Both the position numbers and the translations under genes were made by a program. The notes under the pieces were generated by a model. That model saw nothing but the letters and a program-made list of their open reading frames with translations. It searched no databases and had not been told where the DNA came from. From the NCBI GenBank assembly GCA_937877535.1, contig CALFJF010000060.1:1-64000 (forward strand): a stretch of DNA of 64,000 nucleotides. The letters are read 5' to 3'. The stretch's first letter is position 1. Every line of letters starts with the position of its first letter. This DNA comes from an uncultured Treponema sp. GTDB lineage: Bacteria > Spirochaetota > Spirochaetia > Treponematales > Treponemataceae. Below are positions 51,865-59,075 of the stretch, in pieces.

Positions 51865-53406
51865 ATGAAAAAAATACTGTTTGCCACGCTGTTTGCGCTC
51901 AGTCTTTTTGGCTGTACAAAAGACGGGGGCGAAGAACTCACAAACATCACGCTTTGGTTTGGTCCATCTTCATCGGATTCGCCGCCACCGCCTTCGGATT
52001 GGGGACTATACAAAAAAGTCCGCGACGAACTTGGAATCAATCTCAAACTTGTTCCGCTTCCCGCGCAAGTTGCTGACCAAAATGCAAAAATCGAGCAAGC
52101 GGTAAAATCGCATCAAATGCCAGACATTTTTATGGTAAATAGCGAAGAACTTTTGTCGCTCGTAAAGCGAAACGAGGTTTCTCGCGTGGATAAAATGTAT
52201 AGTCTTATGCCAGAGCGCACTCGGCAAATGTACGACGCTGACGCTCGTCGAAACGCCTCCGTGGAAGGAATTGTCTACGGGCTTTCGCAGTCGGGTTCAA
52301 TCGCAAAAAACGAGGGCGTTTTTATCCGAAAAGATTGGCTCGACAAATTGAATCTTGAAATTCCAAAGACGACAGAGGAATTTTTGGACGTAATGCGACA
52401 CTTTACAAACGACGACCCTGACGGAAACGGAAAAAATGACACGTTCGGTTTTGGCGCGTTTTTGGAACTGTCGCTTTTGGAAGAGGGGCTTGGGCGCAGG
52501 TTCAATCCATTTTTTGGAGCGTTTGGAGTTGCTGGCACGTTTGATTTGACGCAAAAAAATGCAGGATTAAACATTCACAAAAGCGAATATTACGACGCTC
52601 TCGAATTCGTTTCTCGCTTGGTTTCCGAAAAAGTCATCGACCCGAACTGGGTTGCCTATGGAAAAGACGATTTTAGGAACGCTTGGAAGAGTGGACGATT
52701 TGGCATTATGCGAGAACAGAACGCGGCTTACGGACTTGAGCGCGGATACAAGCCATTTGACGAGAAATTTCCTGAAGGCGAATGGATTGTGATTGACCCG
52801 CCAATAGGTCCTTCTGGAAAATGCTCTGTTGGAAACTATACACAAGGCTACCGAACTTACGCAGTTTCTCGTCGTGCGGCGGAACTCGGAAAATTGCCCG
52901 CAATCGCGCGGCTTTTGGAATGGATGAGCACGAGCGGATATTATTACGTCGCTTACGGCGAAGAAGGCGTGAACTATATACTCGACGAGGACGGAAATCC
53001 AACGGCAAAGGGGCTTCCTGACCCAGAACTCGCGTATTCAAAAGAAAAGGCAGCACCGTTCATTCAGTTGAGAAATCTTGTTTTCTATAATAGCGACAAG
53101 GAACTTGTTTCGCGCTATCCGACGTGGACGACAAAAAATGGCAAAAAAATCAGCGCGCTCACGACGCTTCGCGATATGCAAAGTCGTCCCTGGACTCCAA
53201 CGATTGGAGCCGAGCGGCTGCCCGCGCCTTCTGACGAACTCAAAAAGTTTTACGAGCAAGGCGTTTTGGAGTTTGTAACAGGAAAACGCTCGCTCACGCG
53301 GGCAAACTGGGACGATTGGGTACGCGAGTTTGACAAGCGTGGCGGCACGGAATGGGAAAAACAGTGCATTGAATACGCCCGCGAAAATCAACTTCTTACC
53401 GATTAG
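51865..53406 (+). CDS. Extracellular solute-binding lipoprotein (sugar ABC type)
   Basis: A 513-residue lipoprotein with a lipobox at SLFGC (Cys17). The mature protein has the two-lobe pattern of family 1 / LipO-like binding proteins: ITLWFGPSSSD, KSHQMPDIFMVNSEELL, VYGLSQSGSIAKNEGVFIRKDWLDKLNLEIPKTTEEFLDVMR and DDPDGNGKNDTFGF, a calcium-loop-like motif common in this family. No permease or ATPase gene is adjacent, so the transporter must be elsewhere or the protein acts alone. Ligand unknown; probably an oligosaccharide. AAGGAGAG precedes the ATG. Confidence 0.88.
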   Translation: MKKILFATLFALSLFGCTKDGGEELTNITLWFGPSSSDSPPPPSDWGLYKKVRDELGINLKLVPLPAQVADQNAKIEQAVKSHQMPDIFMVNSEELLSLVKRNEVSRVDKMYSLMPERTRQMYDADARRNASVEGIVYGLSQSGSIAKNEGVFIRKDWLDKLNLEIPKTTEEFLDVMRHFTNDDPDGNGKNDTFGFGAFLELSLLEEGLGRRFNPFFGAFGVAGTFDLTQKNAGLNIHKSEYYDALEFVSRLVSEKVIDPNWVAYGKDDFRNAWKSGRFGIMREQNAAYGLERGYKPFDEKFPEGEWIVIDPPIGPSGKCSVGNYTQGYRTYAVSRRAAELGKLPAIARLLEWMSTSGYYYVAYGEEGVNYILDEDGNPTAKGLPDPELAYSKEKAAPFIQLRNLVFYNSDKELVSRYPTWTTKNGKKISALTTLRDMQSRPWTPTIGAERLPAPSDELKKFYEQGVLEFVTGKRSLTRANWDDWVREFDKRGGTEWEKQCIEYARENQLLTD

Positions 53407-53416
53407 CGTCTAAATA

Positions 53417-53500
53417 TCATGTTATTGAATGTGAGCGGAATATTTTTTGACAATTTTTTGATTAAAGACCTATTTTGCTTACATTCAACATGACAATTTT
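53417..53500. repeat. Imperfect inverted repeat, possible terminator
   Basis: TCATGTT(ATT)GAATGTGAGC at 53417-53436 pairs with GCTTACATTCAACATGA at 53477-53493, with one three-base bulge and one wobble. A T-rich stretch follows, so it may end the solute-binding-protein transcript. Confidence 0.55.
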
Positions 53501-53512
53501 TTTCGATTTTTG

Positions 53513-53671
53513 TTAATCATCGCAGTTGTGCTCGGATTTTTCTTTCCATTCGCGCTCATTTTTCCAGATTCTTGCTTTTTCTGAAAGCATTTCCGCGTCT
53601 TCTCGTCCTTGAAAAACGCGCCATTCGTCGTAGCGAGGATTTTTTGCAGCATCGTTTGTTTCATTTTCCAT
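53513..53671 (-). CDS. Small hypothetical protein, 52 residues
   Basis: A short minus-strand frame starting MENETNDAAKNPRYDEWRVF, then GREDAEMLSEKARIWKNER, ending HNCDD. It is very hydrophilic, predicted helical, and its codons (GCG, CGC, GAC) resemble those of neighbouring genes. The alternative frame on the same strand gives an 84-residue basic sequence with a less protein-like composition. There is no Shine-Dalgarno, but a TACAGT hexamer lies seven bases before the ATG, as at other genes in this window. No recognised family. Confidence 0.55.
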   Translation of the reverse strand: MENETNDAAKNPRYDEWRVFQGREDAEMLSEKARIWKNEREWKEKSEHNCDD

Positions 53672-53707
53672 ACATCAAACTGTAGCAAAAAAATGAAAAA
53701 CGTGCGA

Positions 53708-53736
53708 TTGAACAAGAGTTCGATTTTTGATAGAAT
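53708..53736 (+). promoter_or_regulatory. Promoter of rpsD
   Basis: TTGAAC (53708-53713), a 17-base spacer and TAGAAT (53731-53736). The predicted transcript starts near 53743, giving a leader of about 100 bases. Confidence 0.75.
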
Positions 53737-53742
53737 CAATGC

Positions 53743-53840
53743 ACAATGCTTGTTAGCATCCCTCTAACAGCCGTTGAAAGCCAACGCTAAAGCCTTTGCG
53801 CGGCTGCAAGGCATCGCTTGGCGAATTTTTACAAGGAGCA
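53743..53840 (+). promoter_or_regulatory. Structured rpsD leader, candidate S4 autoregulatory element
   Basis: Several pairings can form: TGTTAG/CTAACA (53751-53756 with 53764-53769), CGTTG/CAACG (53772-53776 with 53782-53786), GCCTTTGC/GCAAGGC (53792-53799 with 53805-53811), and a longer-range CAGCCG/CGGCTG (53768-53773 with 53801-53806) that competes with two of the others. S4 is known to repress its own mRNA in several bacteria through such folded leaders. That this leader does so is inference. Confidence 0.5.
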
Positions 53841-53844
53841 AAAA

Positions 53845-54438
53845 ATGGCTACAAGAAGAAACCCGCGTTTTAAGGAATGCAGGAGACTTGGTGTCAATGT
53901 TTGTGGACACCCAAAGGCGTTAGACAGGGCGCAATCACCGGCGTTCAAAAAGACAAAGAAAACGTCGGATTACGGTCTGCATCTAATCGAAAAACAGAAG
54001 GTCAAGGCGTATTACGGAATCCTTGAAAAGCAACTTCGTCGCTACTTTGAACAGGCGGCTCGTTCAAAAGAAATGACGGGCGTTGCGCTTCTCGTTGCAC
54101 TCGAAACGCGACTCGACAATCTCGTGTATCGATTGGGATTTGCGTCTTCAATTCGCATGGCAAGACAAATGGTGAGCCACAAACACATTCTCGTTGACGG
54201 AAAAAGCGTGAACATTCCGTCGTTTGCGGTAAAGGTGGGTTCAACGATTTCGCTGACCGAAAACGCAAGAAAGAGCGAGCAATTCAAAAAGACGTTCCTT
54301 TCCGATAGCAAGGCTCGTCTTGAGTATCTTGAGCGCGATGACGACAATTTCACGGGTCGCCTGACAAGATTGCCACAGCGTACCGAGATTCCCGTTGAAA
54401 TCAATGACCAGTTGGTTGTTGAATACTATTCAAAATAA
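53845..54438 (+). CDS. rpsD: 30S ribosomal protein S4
   Basis: Primary 16S rRNA-binding protein. The 197-residue protein has RNPRFKECRRLGVNVCGHPKAL at the N-terminus, YGLHLIEKQKVKAYYGILEKQLRRYF, LVALETRLDNLVYRLGFASS and an S4 RNA-binding domain with ARQMVSHKHILVDGKSVNIPSF. AAGGAG precedes this ATG; the in-frame TTG at 53818 lies inside the leader. It is monocistronic here, not in an alpha-operon context. Confidence 0.97.
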   Translation: MATRRNPRFKECRRLGVNVCGHPKALDRAQSPAFKKTKKTSDYGLHLIEKQKVKAYYGILEKQLRRYFEQAARSKEMTGVALLVALETRLDNLVYRLGFASSIRMARQMVSHKHILVDGKSVNIPSFAVKVGSTISLTENARKSEQFKKTFLSDSKARLEYLERDDDNFTGRLTRLPQRTEIPVEINDQLVVEYYSK

Positions 54439-54451
54439 GCGGAACAATGGA

Positions 54452-54487
54452 CAAAAATCCCCTCAAAAAAGAGGGGATTTTTTTTGT
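54452..54487. terminator. Terminator after rpsD
   Basis: AAAATCCCCTC pairs with GAGGGGATTTT around six A residues, with a T8 run. The opposite strand also carries a T tract, so it can serve the convergent outer-membrane protein gene. Confidence 0.93.
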
Positions 54488-54493
54488 TAAAAC

Positions 54494-55489
54494 TCAAAAT
54501 TGGTGCGAAAAACTGAACACAAATTGGTCAAAAAACCACTCTCGCCCGCTTTTTGTAAGCGTCGGTTCGATTTTTTCGTCATCGTGATTTTCTAAAAACG
54601 ACCTTCGACTTGAAATTCTAAAGAGCGCGTCAAGTCTGTCCTTTTTTGTGAATTGAACGCGCACAAACGGCGAAATCGAGATGGCAGAAAAATCTCCGTC
54701 ATAAGTGTTTGCGATTTTTCCATAATCATTAGAATCAAAATGCCCTGTCCATTCTGCCATTACGCCTGCGATTTTTAATTTGAGCGGAAGTTGATACCCT
54801 AAAAGCAAACTCTGATAATGCTGTAAACCATTCGTATAATGCTTTGTTGCTTGCCACTCCCACAGTGAATTATATGCGCCTGTAAGACGTTCGTAAAAAA
54901 TCTTTGCGGTGGCAAGAAACAAAACGTGTGTCCAATCGCCTTCGATGAGTGTGCCAGAATCCATTTGAAACGTTGCTTGCGCCCATGCGTCAAAATGCCA
55001 ATCGCGAAACGGTCGCATTTTTTTATAATCGATTTTTGAAAAATCGAATTGTGCCATTCCGTTATACTTTCCCCAAATCTCCCAGCCCGTTCCCGCAGAG
55101 CCTCCCGCGCCAAGTTCCAAAAAGGGGAGTGGCGTAAAATAAACGCTTGAAAGCGCGCGGAGCGAAACGGGCGAAAGTTCAAGCCCCGCGCCAAGAATGG
55201 CGTTTGCGTCTTTTAAGAGAAAATGAGTTCCGAGCGGCGTTTTGATTTTGTACGCCGCGTTAATTGAAGTTCGCGCCACAATTCCGTCGTACGCCGAAGA
55301 AAGCGGCGAAAAATGAGAATCGCCCGATTGATACGCGCTTTTGAGATAATAAATCGAGTCGATTTTGAGCGTGAGCGAAAGCGGATTTTCTTCCTCTTCA
55401 TCGGTTTTGTTTTGAGTTTTTGGTTCTTCGGAAAAAGCGAGGAGCGAAATCGAAAAAATCATAAAAAATGCAATTTTTTTGAAAATCAT
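54494..55489 (-). CDS. Predicted outer-membrane beta-barrel protein
   Basis: A 331-residue protein with a signal peptide (MIFKKIAFFMIFSISLLAFS) and a short acidic linker (DEEEEN). The rest alternates hydrophobic and polar residues, with many aromatic-flanked strands (SLTLKIDSIYYLKSAY, HFDAWAQATFQ, YQLPLKLKIAGVMAEW, ISPFVRVQF) and ends FDQFVFSFSHQF, with the C-terminal aromatic typical of BamA substrates. No named family is recognised. The start at 55489 begins the signal peptide; TAGAAT lies seven bases before it on the minus strand and there is no Shine-Dalgarno. Longer starts read through that promoter. Confidence 0.75.
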   Translation of the reverse strand: MIFKKIAFFMIFSISLLAFSEEPKTQNKTDEEEENPLSLTLKIDSIYYLKSAYQSGDSHFSPLSSAYDGIVARTSINAAYKIKTPLGTHFLLKDANAILGAGLELSPVSLRALSSVYFTPLPFLELGAGGSAGTGWEIWGKYNGMAQFDFSKIDYKKMRPFRDWHFDAWAQATFQMDSGTLIEGDWTHVLFLATAKIFYERLTGAYNSLWEWQATKHYTNGLQHYQSLLLGYQLPLKLKIAGVMAEWTGHFDSNDYGKIANTYDGDFSAISISPFVRVQFTKKDRLDALFRISSRRSFLENHDDEKIEPTLTKSGREWFFDQFVFSFSHQF

Positions 55490-55512
55490 ACAAAAAATTC
55501 TACCGCATATTT

Positions 55513-56019
55513 TTATAAAAAACATCGAGCGCGAATCCATTTTCCGCGTTTTATTTTCCAATGCGTACAGATTCCGTCGATTTTTGTTTCAAGTTCAGCA
55601 ATTTGAAAAACGGGAAACAGTATGCTTGGAAAAATCGGAAAATCGTCGATTTTTTTTGAAAATTGAGCGATTTTTTTTCCAAGAAAAATGAATCCATTTT
55701 CTTCCCGAACGATTTTTGAATCTTCATTTTCTATTTTTCCGTGCATTTCCAACGCAAAAAAATCGTTTTTTTCAAAAATGCCACCGCTTTTTAGACTCAA
55801 AAATTGCTCGTTTTTTTGGGGCAGCCGAATTCCTTTTATGACGAGCGGAAAAATCGGCAAAAGCGAAAAATCGGCGCAAAATTTATTTTGCATATTTCGG
55901 AGTTTTTTTTGCTCGTTTCCGTGCGGAAGAAAGACATTTTCCATTGTTTTATCATACAAAAAATTCGTTTTTTTTGCCCACGCTTCTATTTCAAAAGGTT
56001 TTTTTTCATTTTCCGACAA
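55513..56019 (-). CDS. Hypothetical protein upstream of the barrel gene
   Basis: A 168-residue soluble protein without signal peptide or recognised domain. It mixes charged helix (EIEAWAKKTNFLYDKTMENV) with beta segments (LPIFPLVIKGIRLP, GFIFLGKKIAQFSKKIDDFP) and ends HWKIKRGKWIRARCFL. It ends 24 bases before the barrel gene. The composition is more protein-like than the opposite strand, which gives a Phe/Ser-rich frame. The start is uncertain: the only option near the 5' end is a TTG at 56019, eight bases from the divergent gene's ATG; the first internal ATG would give about 143 residues. Confidence 0.55.
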   Translation of the reverse strand: MSENEKKPFEIEAWAKKTNFLYDKTMENVFLPHGNEQKKLRNMQNKFCADFSLLPIFPLVIKGIRLPQKNEQFLSLKSGGIFEKNDFFALEMHGKIENEDSKIVREENGFIFLGKKIAQFSKKIDDFPIFPSILFPVFQIAELETKIDGICTHWKIKRGKWIRARCFL

Positions 56020-56026
56020 TATTCGT

Positions 56027-57703
56027 ATGAGAAAAATTGTTTTTTTTCCTTTTTTTTTCCTTTTGATTTTTTCGTCATGCGCAAAAGAAGCAAAAGAGCG
56101 CGTGCGTTTTGACGTTTTTGGCTCAGAAGATGTTATTTTTGCAAAAACAATTCAAGAAAAAGACGGCTCTTTTCTAAAGATTTTTGAATTTTCCGAATCC
56201 GCGATTTCTATTTTTCCGAAAGGCTCGCTTTTTGTAGAGTTATTTTCGTCTTCGTTTGAAGAATCGGATTTTTTTGAAATTGGATTTCTTCTCAAAAGCG
56301 AAAACGAAAAAAATCCCGTTTTTTCCACAAAAATCCAAGGAAACGCAAAAAATTTTTTTGTAAATCGCGCGTCTGCTCGCGTTCGCCTTGAGATTTTTTC
56401 AAAAAAAGACGAAATCGTGAGAGGTTTTTTTGTAAAATCGGCGCAATCCATTTCCGTTCGCGCAACGGGAATGTGTGAAAAAAAAATCGGCGTTGACGTT
56501 TCGACTTCGATTCCGATTTTTGCGTTTTCTGCTGACGGCGGAAAAGAGGCGAGCGCAAAAATCATTTCGTTTGCGGGAAAAAATCCGTTTTTTTTGAAAG
56601 AAAACGCGCTTTTTCCACTTTTGAACGTCAAATTCCGCGCGGGAGCAAAGAAAAACGCGCGTGTGGTCATTTCCGTTTCTGGAGAAAAATTCACGCTCCG
56701 TCGCCCCGTTGAAGACGAAGACTCGATTTTGATTCCGCTTTCATGCGTTAACCGCGATTCCATTTCTCCGATTATCGTTGAAGAAGGCGGAGATTCGCTC
56801 GATTCGATTTTGCTCACTCCCGCCGCCGAGTCTTCGCTCGTTTTTAAGGAAAACACACGCTTTGTTCTTTCGCCCGTAAAACTCGACCCGGGGCTTGTTT
56901 TGTATTATCCCAAAAAAAATTGGCGCGGTGCGGATTACGAACTTTTTGAGTGGGACAGATTTCCTGGCGTTCTTTTGATGGACATTTCAAATTATTCTGT
57001 TCAAAACGATTTTTTTAGAAGACTCGCATTTTTTGTTGAAAAGGCGGGGTTTCGTGGAAAACTTCTTTCAGACGAGTTTCTTTTTGACAAGCATGCGTAC
57101 AATGCGCATGATTATCGCGCGGAAAGTCTTGCCGCATTTTTTGAAAAAGCGCGAAAAGAGCATTTTCCGCTTGGAGAAAAAGAGCGTTTGCTCAAAGAAA
57201 TCCTCGTCAAAAATGGCGTTATAAAAATCGACGAAAACGGACACGTTTTGCCAGGAATTGGTGCGGTCATTTCTATTTCTCAAGAATCTCCGATGTATCT
57301 TAGAAATCAATTTATTTCGCACGAAGGGTGGCACGGAATTTTTTTTGTGGACAAAGATTTTCGAGATTTTGTGTATTCAGAGTTCGATTCTATGGACAGT
57401 CGTACCCGCGATTATCTTGTAAGATATTTTCAGGTAACGCCATCGCTTAATTACGACATAAAAGATGCGTATCTTCTTAGAAACGAATTTATGGCATATA
57501 TGCTTCAAAAACCCGTTTCCGACATTGCGCGGTATTTTTCCGACATGGCTTCTCGTCGCCATTCGCAAGATTTGGCAAAAAAAGAAGCCGATTACATCAT
57601 TGAAACAAACGCGCAAGGCTTTGTTGACGCGGCAAAACGACTCAGCGATTACGCAGAAAAACGCTGGAATTTGAGTGCAGGGCGAGTTTGGCTCATAAAT
57701 TAG
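56027..57703 (+). CDS. Lipoprotein with HEGWH zinc-peptidase-like motif
   Basis: A 558-residue lipoprotein: signal sequence MRKIVFFPFFFLLIFSSC with lipobox Cys18. The N-terminal half (about 25-280) is beta-rich. The C-terminal half holds HEGWH at 432-436, an HExxH signature, and RNEFMAYMLQ with Glu487 51 residues later, a spacing and context compatible with the third zinc ligand of gluzincin-type peptidases. A WRGADYELFEWDRFPGVLLMDI segment lies before it. I do not know a named family with this architecture. The frame is open upstream to 55688, but that part is antisense to the preceding gene. GACAAT ends six bases before the ATG. It ends four bases into the convergent gene. Confidence 0.75.
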   Translation: MRKIVFFPFFFLLIFSSCAKEAKERVRFDVFGSEDVIFAKTIQEKDGSFLKIFEFSESAISIFPKGSLFVELFSSSFEESDFFEIGFLLKSENEKNPVFSTKIQGNAKNFFVNRASARVRLEIFSKKDEIVRGFFVKSAQSISVRATGMCEKKIGVDVSTSIPIFAFSADGGKEASAKIISFAGKNPFFLKENALFPLLNVKFRAGAKKNARVVISVSGEKFTLRRPVEDEDSILIPLSCVNRDSISPIIVEEGGDSLDSILLTPAAESSLVFKENTRFVLSPVKLDPGLVLYYPKKNWRGADYELFEWDRFPGVLLMDISNYSVQNDFFRRLAFFVEKAGFRGKLLSDEFLFDKHAYNAHDYRAESLAAFFEKARKEHFPLGEKERLLKEILVKNGVIKIDENGHVLPGIGAVISISQESPMYLRNQFISHEGWHGIFFVDKDFRDFVYSEFDSMDSRTRDYLVRYFQVTPSLNYDIKDAYLLRNEFMAYMLQKPVSDIARYFSDMASRRHSQDLAKKEADYIIETNAQGFVDAAKRLSDYAEKRWNLSAGRVWLIN

Positions 57704-58299
57704 CGTTTTTCGGAAAAACGTTTTTTGTTATACCCCCCCCGTACTACGTCGATGTTGAACATTTTTTCTGCGCCAACACTCGTCATCGGTCCGTGTCCTG
57801 GCATGATTATGGTGTCATCATGCTGCGAAAGAATTTTTGAGCGAATCCCAAAAATCAACGTGCGCCGCGCGTAAGAAGAACTCGTGCCTCCGATTGTTCC
57901 CGCTTCAATCGTGTCGCCTGTAAAAAGGACATTTCCGATTTTGAACACCATGGAATCCGATGAGTGTCCAGGCAGCGAAAAATACGAAACGTTCAACCCC
58001 GCGATTCTGAGTGTGCCTTCGCCGCGAATGACGCTTGCGGGATTTTTTGCAACTCCAAGGTCTGCCGCGTAAACTGCAACGTCGTATATTTTTCGGAGCG
58101 TCGAAAGTCCTTTTGTGTGTCCAGAATGATTGTGCGTTATCAGCACGGCTTCGAGCGTGTAGCCGTTGCCCTCGATTTTTGACAACAATTCCTCCGAGAT
58201 TTTCCCTGGGTCGATTATGACTGCCCGTCCGCTTTGCTCGTCAACGACTAAATAGCAATTTGAAAACGAATCGATGTTTATGTGAAAATATATTTTCAT
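57700..58299 (-). CDS. Metallo-beta-lactamase-fold hydrolase with altered HxHxDH motif
   Basis: A 199-residue MBL-fold protein of the glyoxalase II-like type. The metal motif reads HNHSGH (56-61), so the aspartate of HxHxDH is Gly60. The other ligands are in place: His112 (LPGHSSDS), Asp129 (FTGDTI) and His169 (MPGHGP). Loss of the metal-2 aspartate suggests a single-metal site or altered chemistry. A run of eight G (plus-strand C8 at 57733-57740) lies 16 codons before the end and is a possible slippage site. The stop codon overlaps that of the convergent lipoprotein gene. Confidence 0.85.
   Translation of the reverse strand: MKIYFHINIDSFSNCYLVVDEQSGRAVIIDPGKISEELLSKIEGNGYTLEAVLITHNHSGHTKGLSTLRKIYDVAVYAADLGVAKNPASVIRGEGTLRIAGLNVSYFSLPGHSSDSMVFKIGNVLFTGDTIEAGTIGGTSSSYARRTLIFGIRSKILSQHDDTIIMPGHGPMTSVGAEKMFNIDVVRGGYNKKRFSEKR
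57733..57740. repeat. Homopolymer C8/G8 tract in coding sequence
   Basis: Eight C on the plus strand, read as CGG GGG GGG in the minus-strand MBL-fold gene. One base lost changes the last residues to a different 12-13-residue tail ending near 57695; one base gained gives a stop almost at once. Confidence 0.9.
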
Positions 58300-58335
58300 G
58301 TTTCCTCTCTTATTTTTGCACTTTTTAGGAGCAAA

Positions 58336-58992
58336 TTACATTATTCCGCCGTCTTTTGACTCTCCGAGGAATAATTCGCTTCCGCGTTTGTCAAAAATCG
58401 CCTCTTTTGTGTTTGAAAGTCTAAACGAAATGTTCGTTTGATTTAGTTCGTAAAAAATCGTCCGTTTTAAGTTGCAATTTCTGAACGACGTGTCAACGAG
58501 GTTCGCTTTTATGAAGCGCGATTGATACAGATTTGAGTTGTCGAACGAACTTTGGTACGATTGCAGTCCTGAAAAATTGACTTGGATTTGCTCGCTATCT
58601 GTATAGATAACATGGATGAATTTTGCGCCCGCAAAAGATGAATTTATATTGACTGATTTTATGAAATTGCAATCCGTAAAAATCGCAAAGTCAAAAGCCG
58701 TAAGGCGCGTGCGGATTTTTTCCGTTTGTATGTTTATCAAAAAACAGTACCTAAAATTGCAGCCGTAGAATTTTTTTTCGTATAGGTGAACGCCAGAAAA
58801 AGTTAGTCCGCTTGCATTCATTCCAACGATTTTTTCGTTTTCTTTGACATAATTCAAAAGCCGTTCAACGATTTTATTTTGCTCGGGATGGTGCTTGTAA
58901 CAAAAATCCGCGGAAATGAGTTTTCCGTTTTCCACGTCTGAAATCGCAGGTCGCATACAACCTGTGCATCTGCAAAGTGTCATCTGATACAT
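58336..58992 (-). CDS. Pentapeptide-repeat-like protein with N-terminal Cys/His cluster
   Basis: A 218-residue protein. The first 36 residues have CRCTGC and CYKHHPEQ, a possible zinc site. From about residue 60 to 200 there are degenerate five-residue repeats with central Phe or Leu (SGLTFSGVHL, YGCNFRYCFL, FTDCNFIKSVNINSSFAGAKF, NSNLYQSRFIKANLVDTSF), which fold as a right-handed beta-helix in the pentapeptide family. Function unknown; some family members mimic DNA and act on gyrase. Promoter: TTGCGA, 18 bases, TAAAAT, six bases, ATG. No Shine-Dalgarno. It overlaps the 5' region upstream of murI divergently. Confidence 0.75.
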   Translation of the reverse strand: MYQMTLCRCTGCMRPAISDVENGKLISADFCYKHHPEQNKIVERLLNYVKENEKIVGMNASGLTFSGVHLYEKKFYGCNFRYCFLINIQTEKIRTRLTAFDFAIFTDCNFIKSVNINSSFAGAKFIHVIYTDSEQIQVNFSGLQSYQSSFDNSNLYQSRFIKANLVDTSFRNCNLKRTIFYELNQTNISFRLSNTKEAIFDKRGSELFLGESKDGGIM

Positions 58993-59075
58993 GGTTCAAT
59001 TTTACACGAAAGCGCAAAAAAATCGCAATAAAACTGCCGTTGATTGATTCTATGGGAAGGTTTAATCTGTACGCT

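Noticed and set aside
53485..53739. 84-residue minus-strand frame near 53.6 kb
   Set aside because: Basic, Lys/Asn-rich composition; the alternative 52-residue frame on the same strand has more gene-like codons.
55688..56026. Upstream in-frame extension of the HEGWH lipoprotein (113 residues before the signal sequence)
   Set aside because: The extension is Phe/Ser-rich antisense of the minus-strand gene and would bury a clear lipoprotein signal sequence; the ATG at 56027 is the better start.
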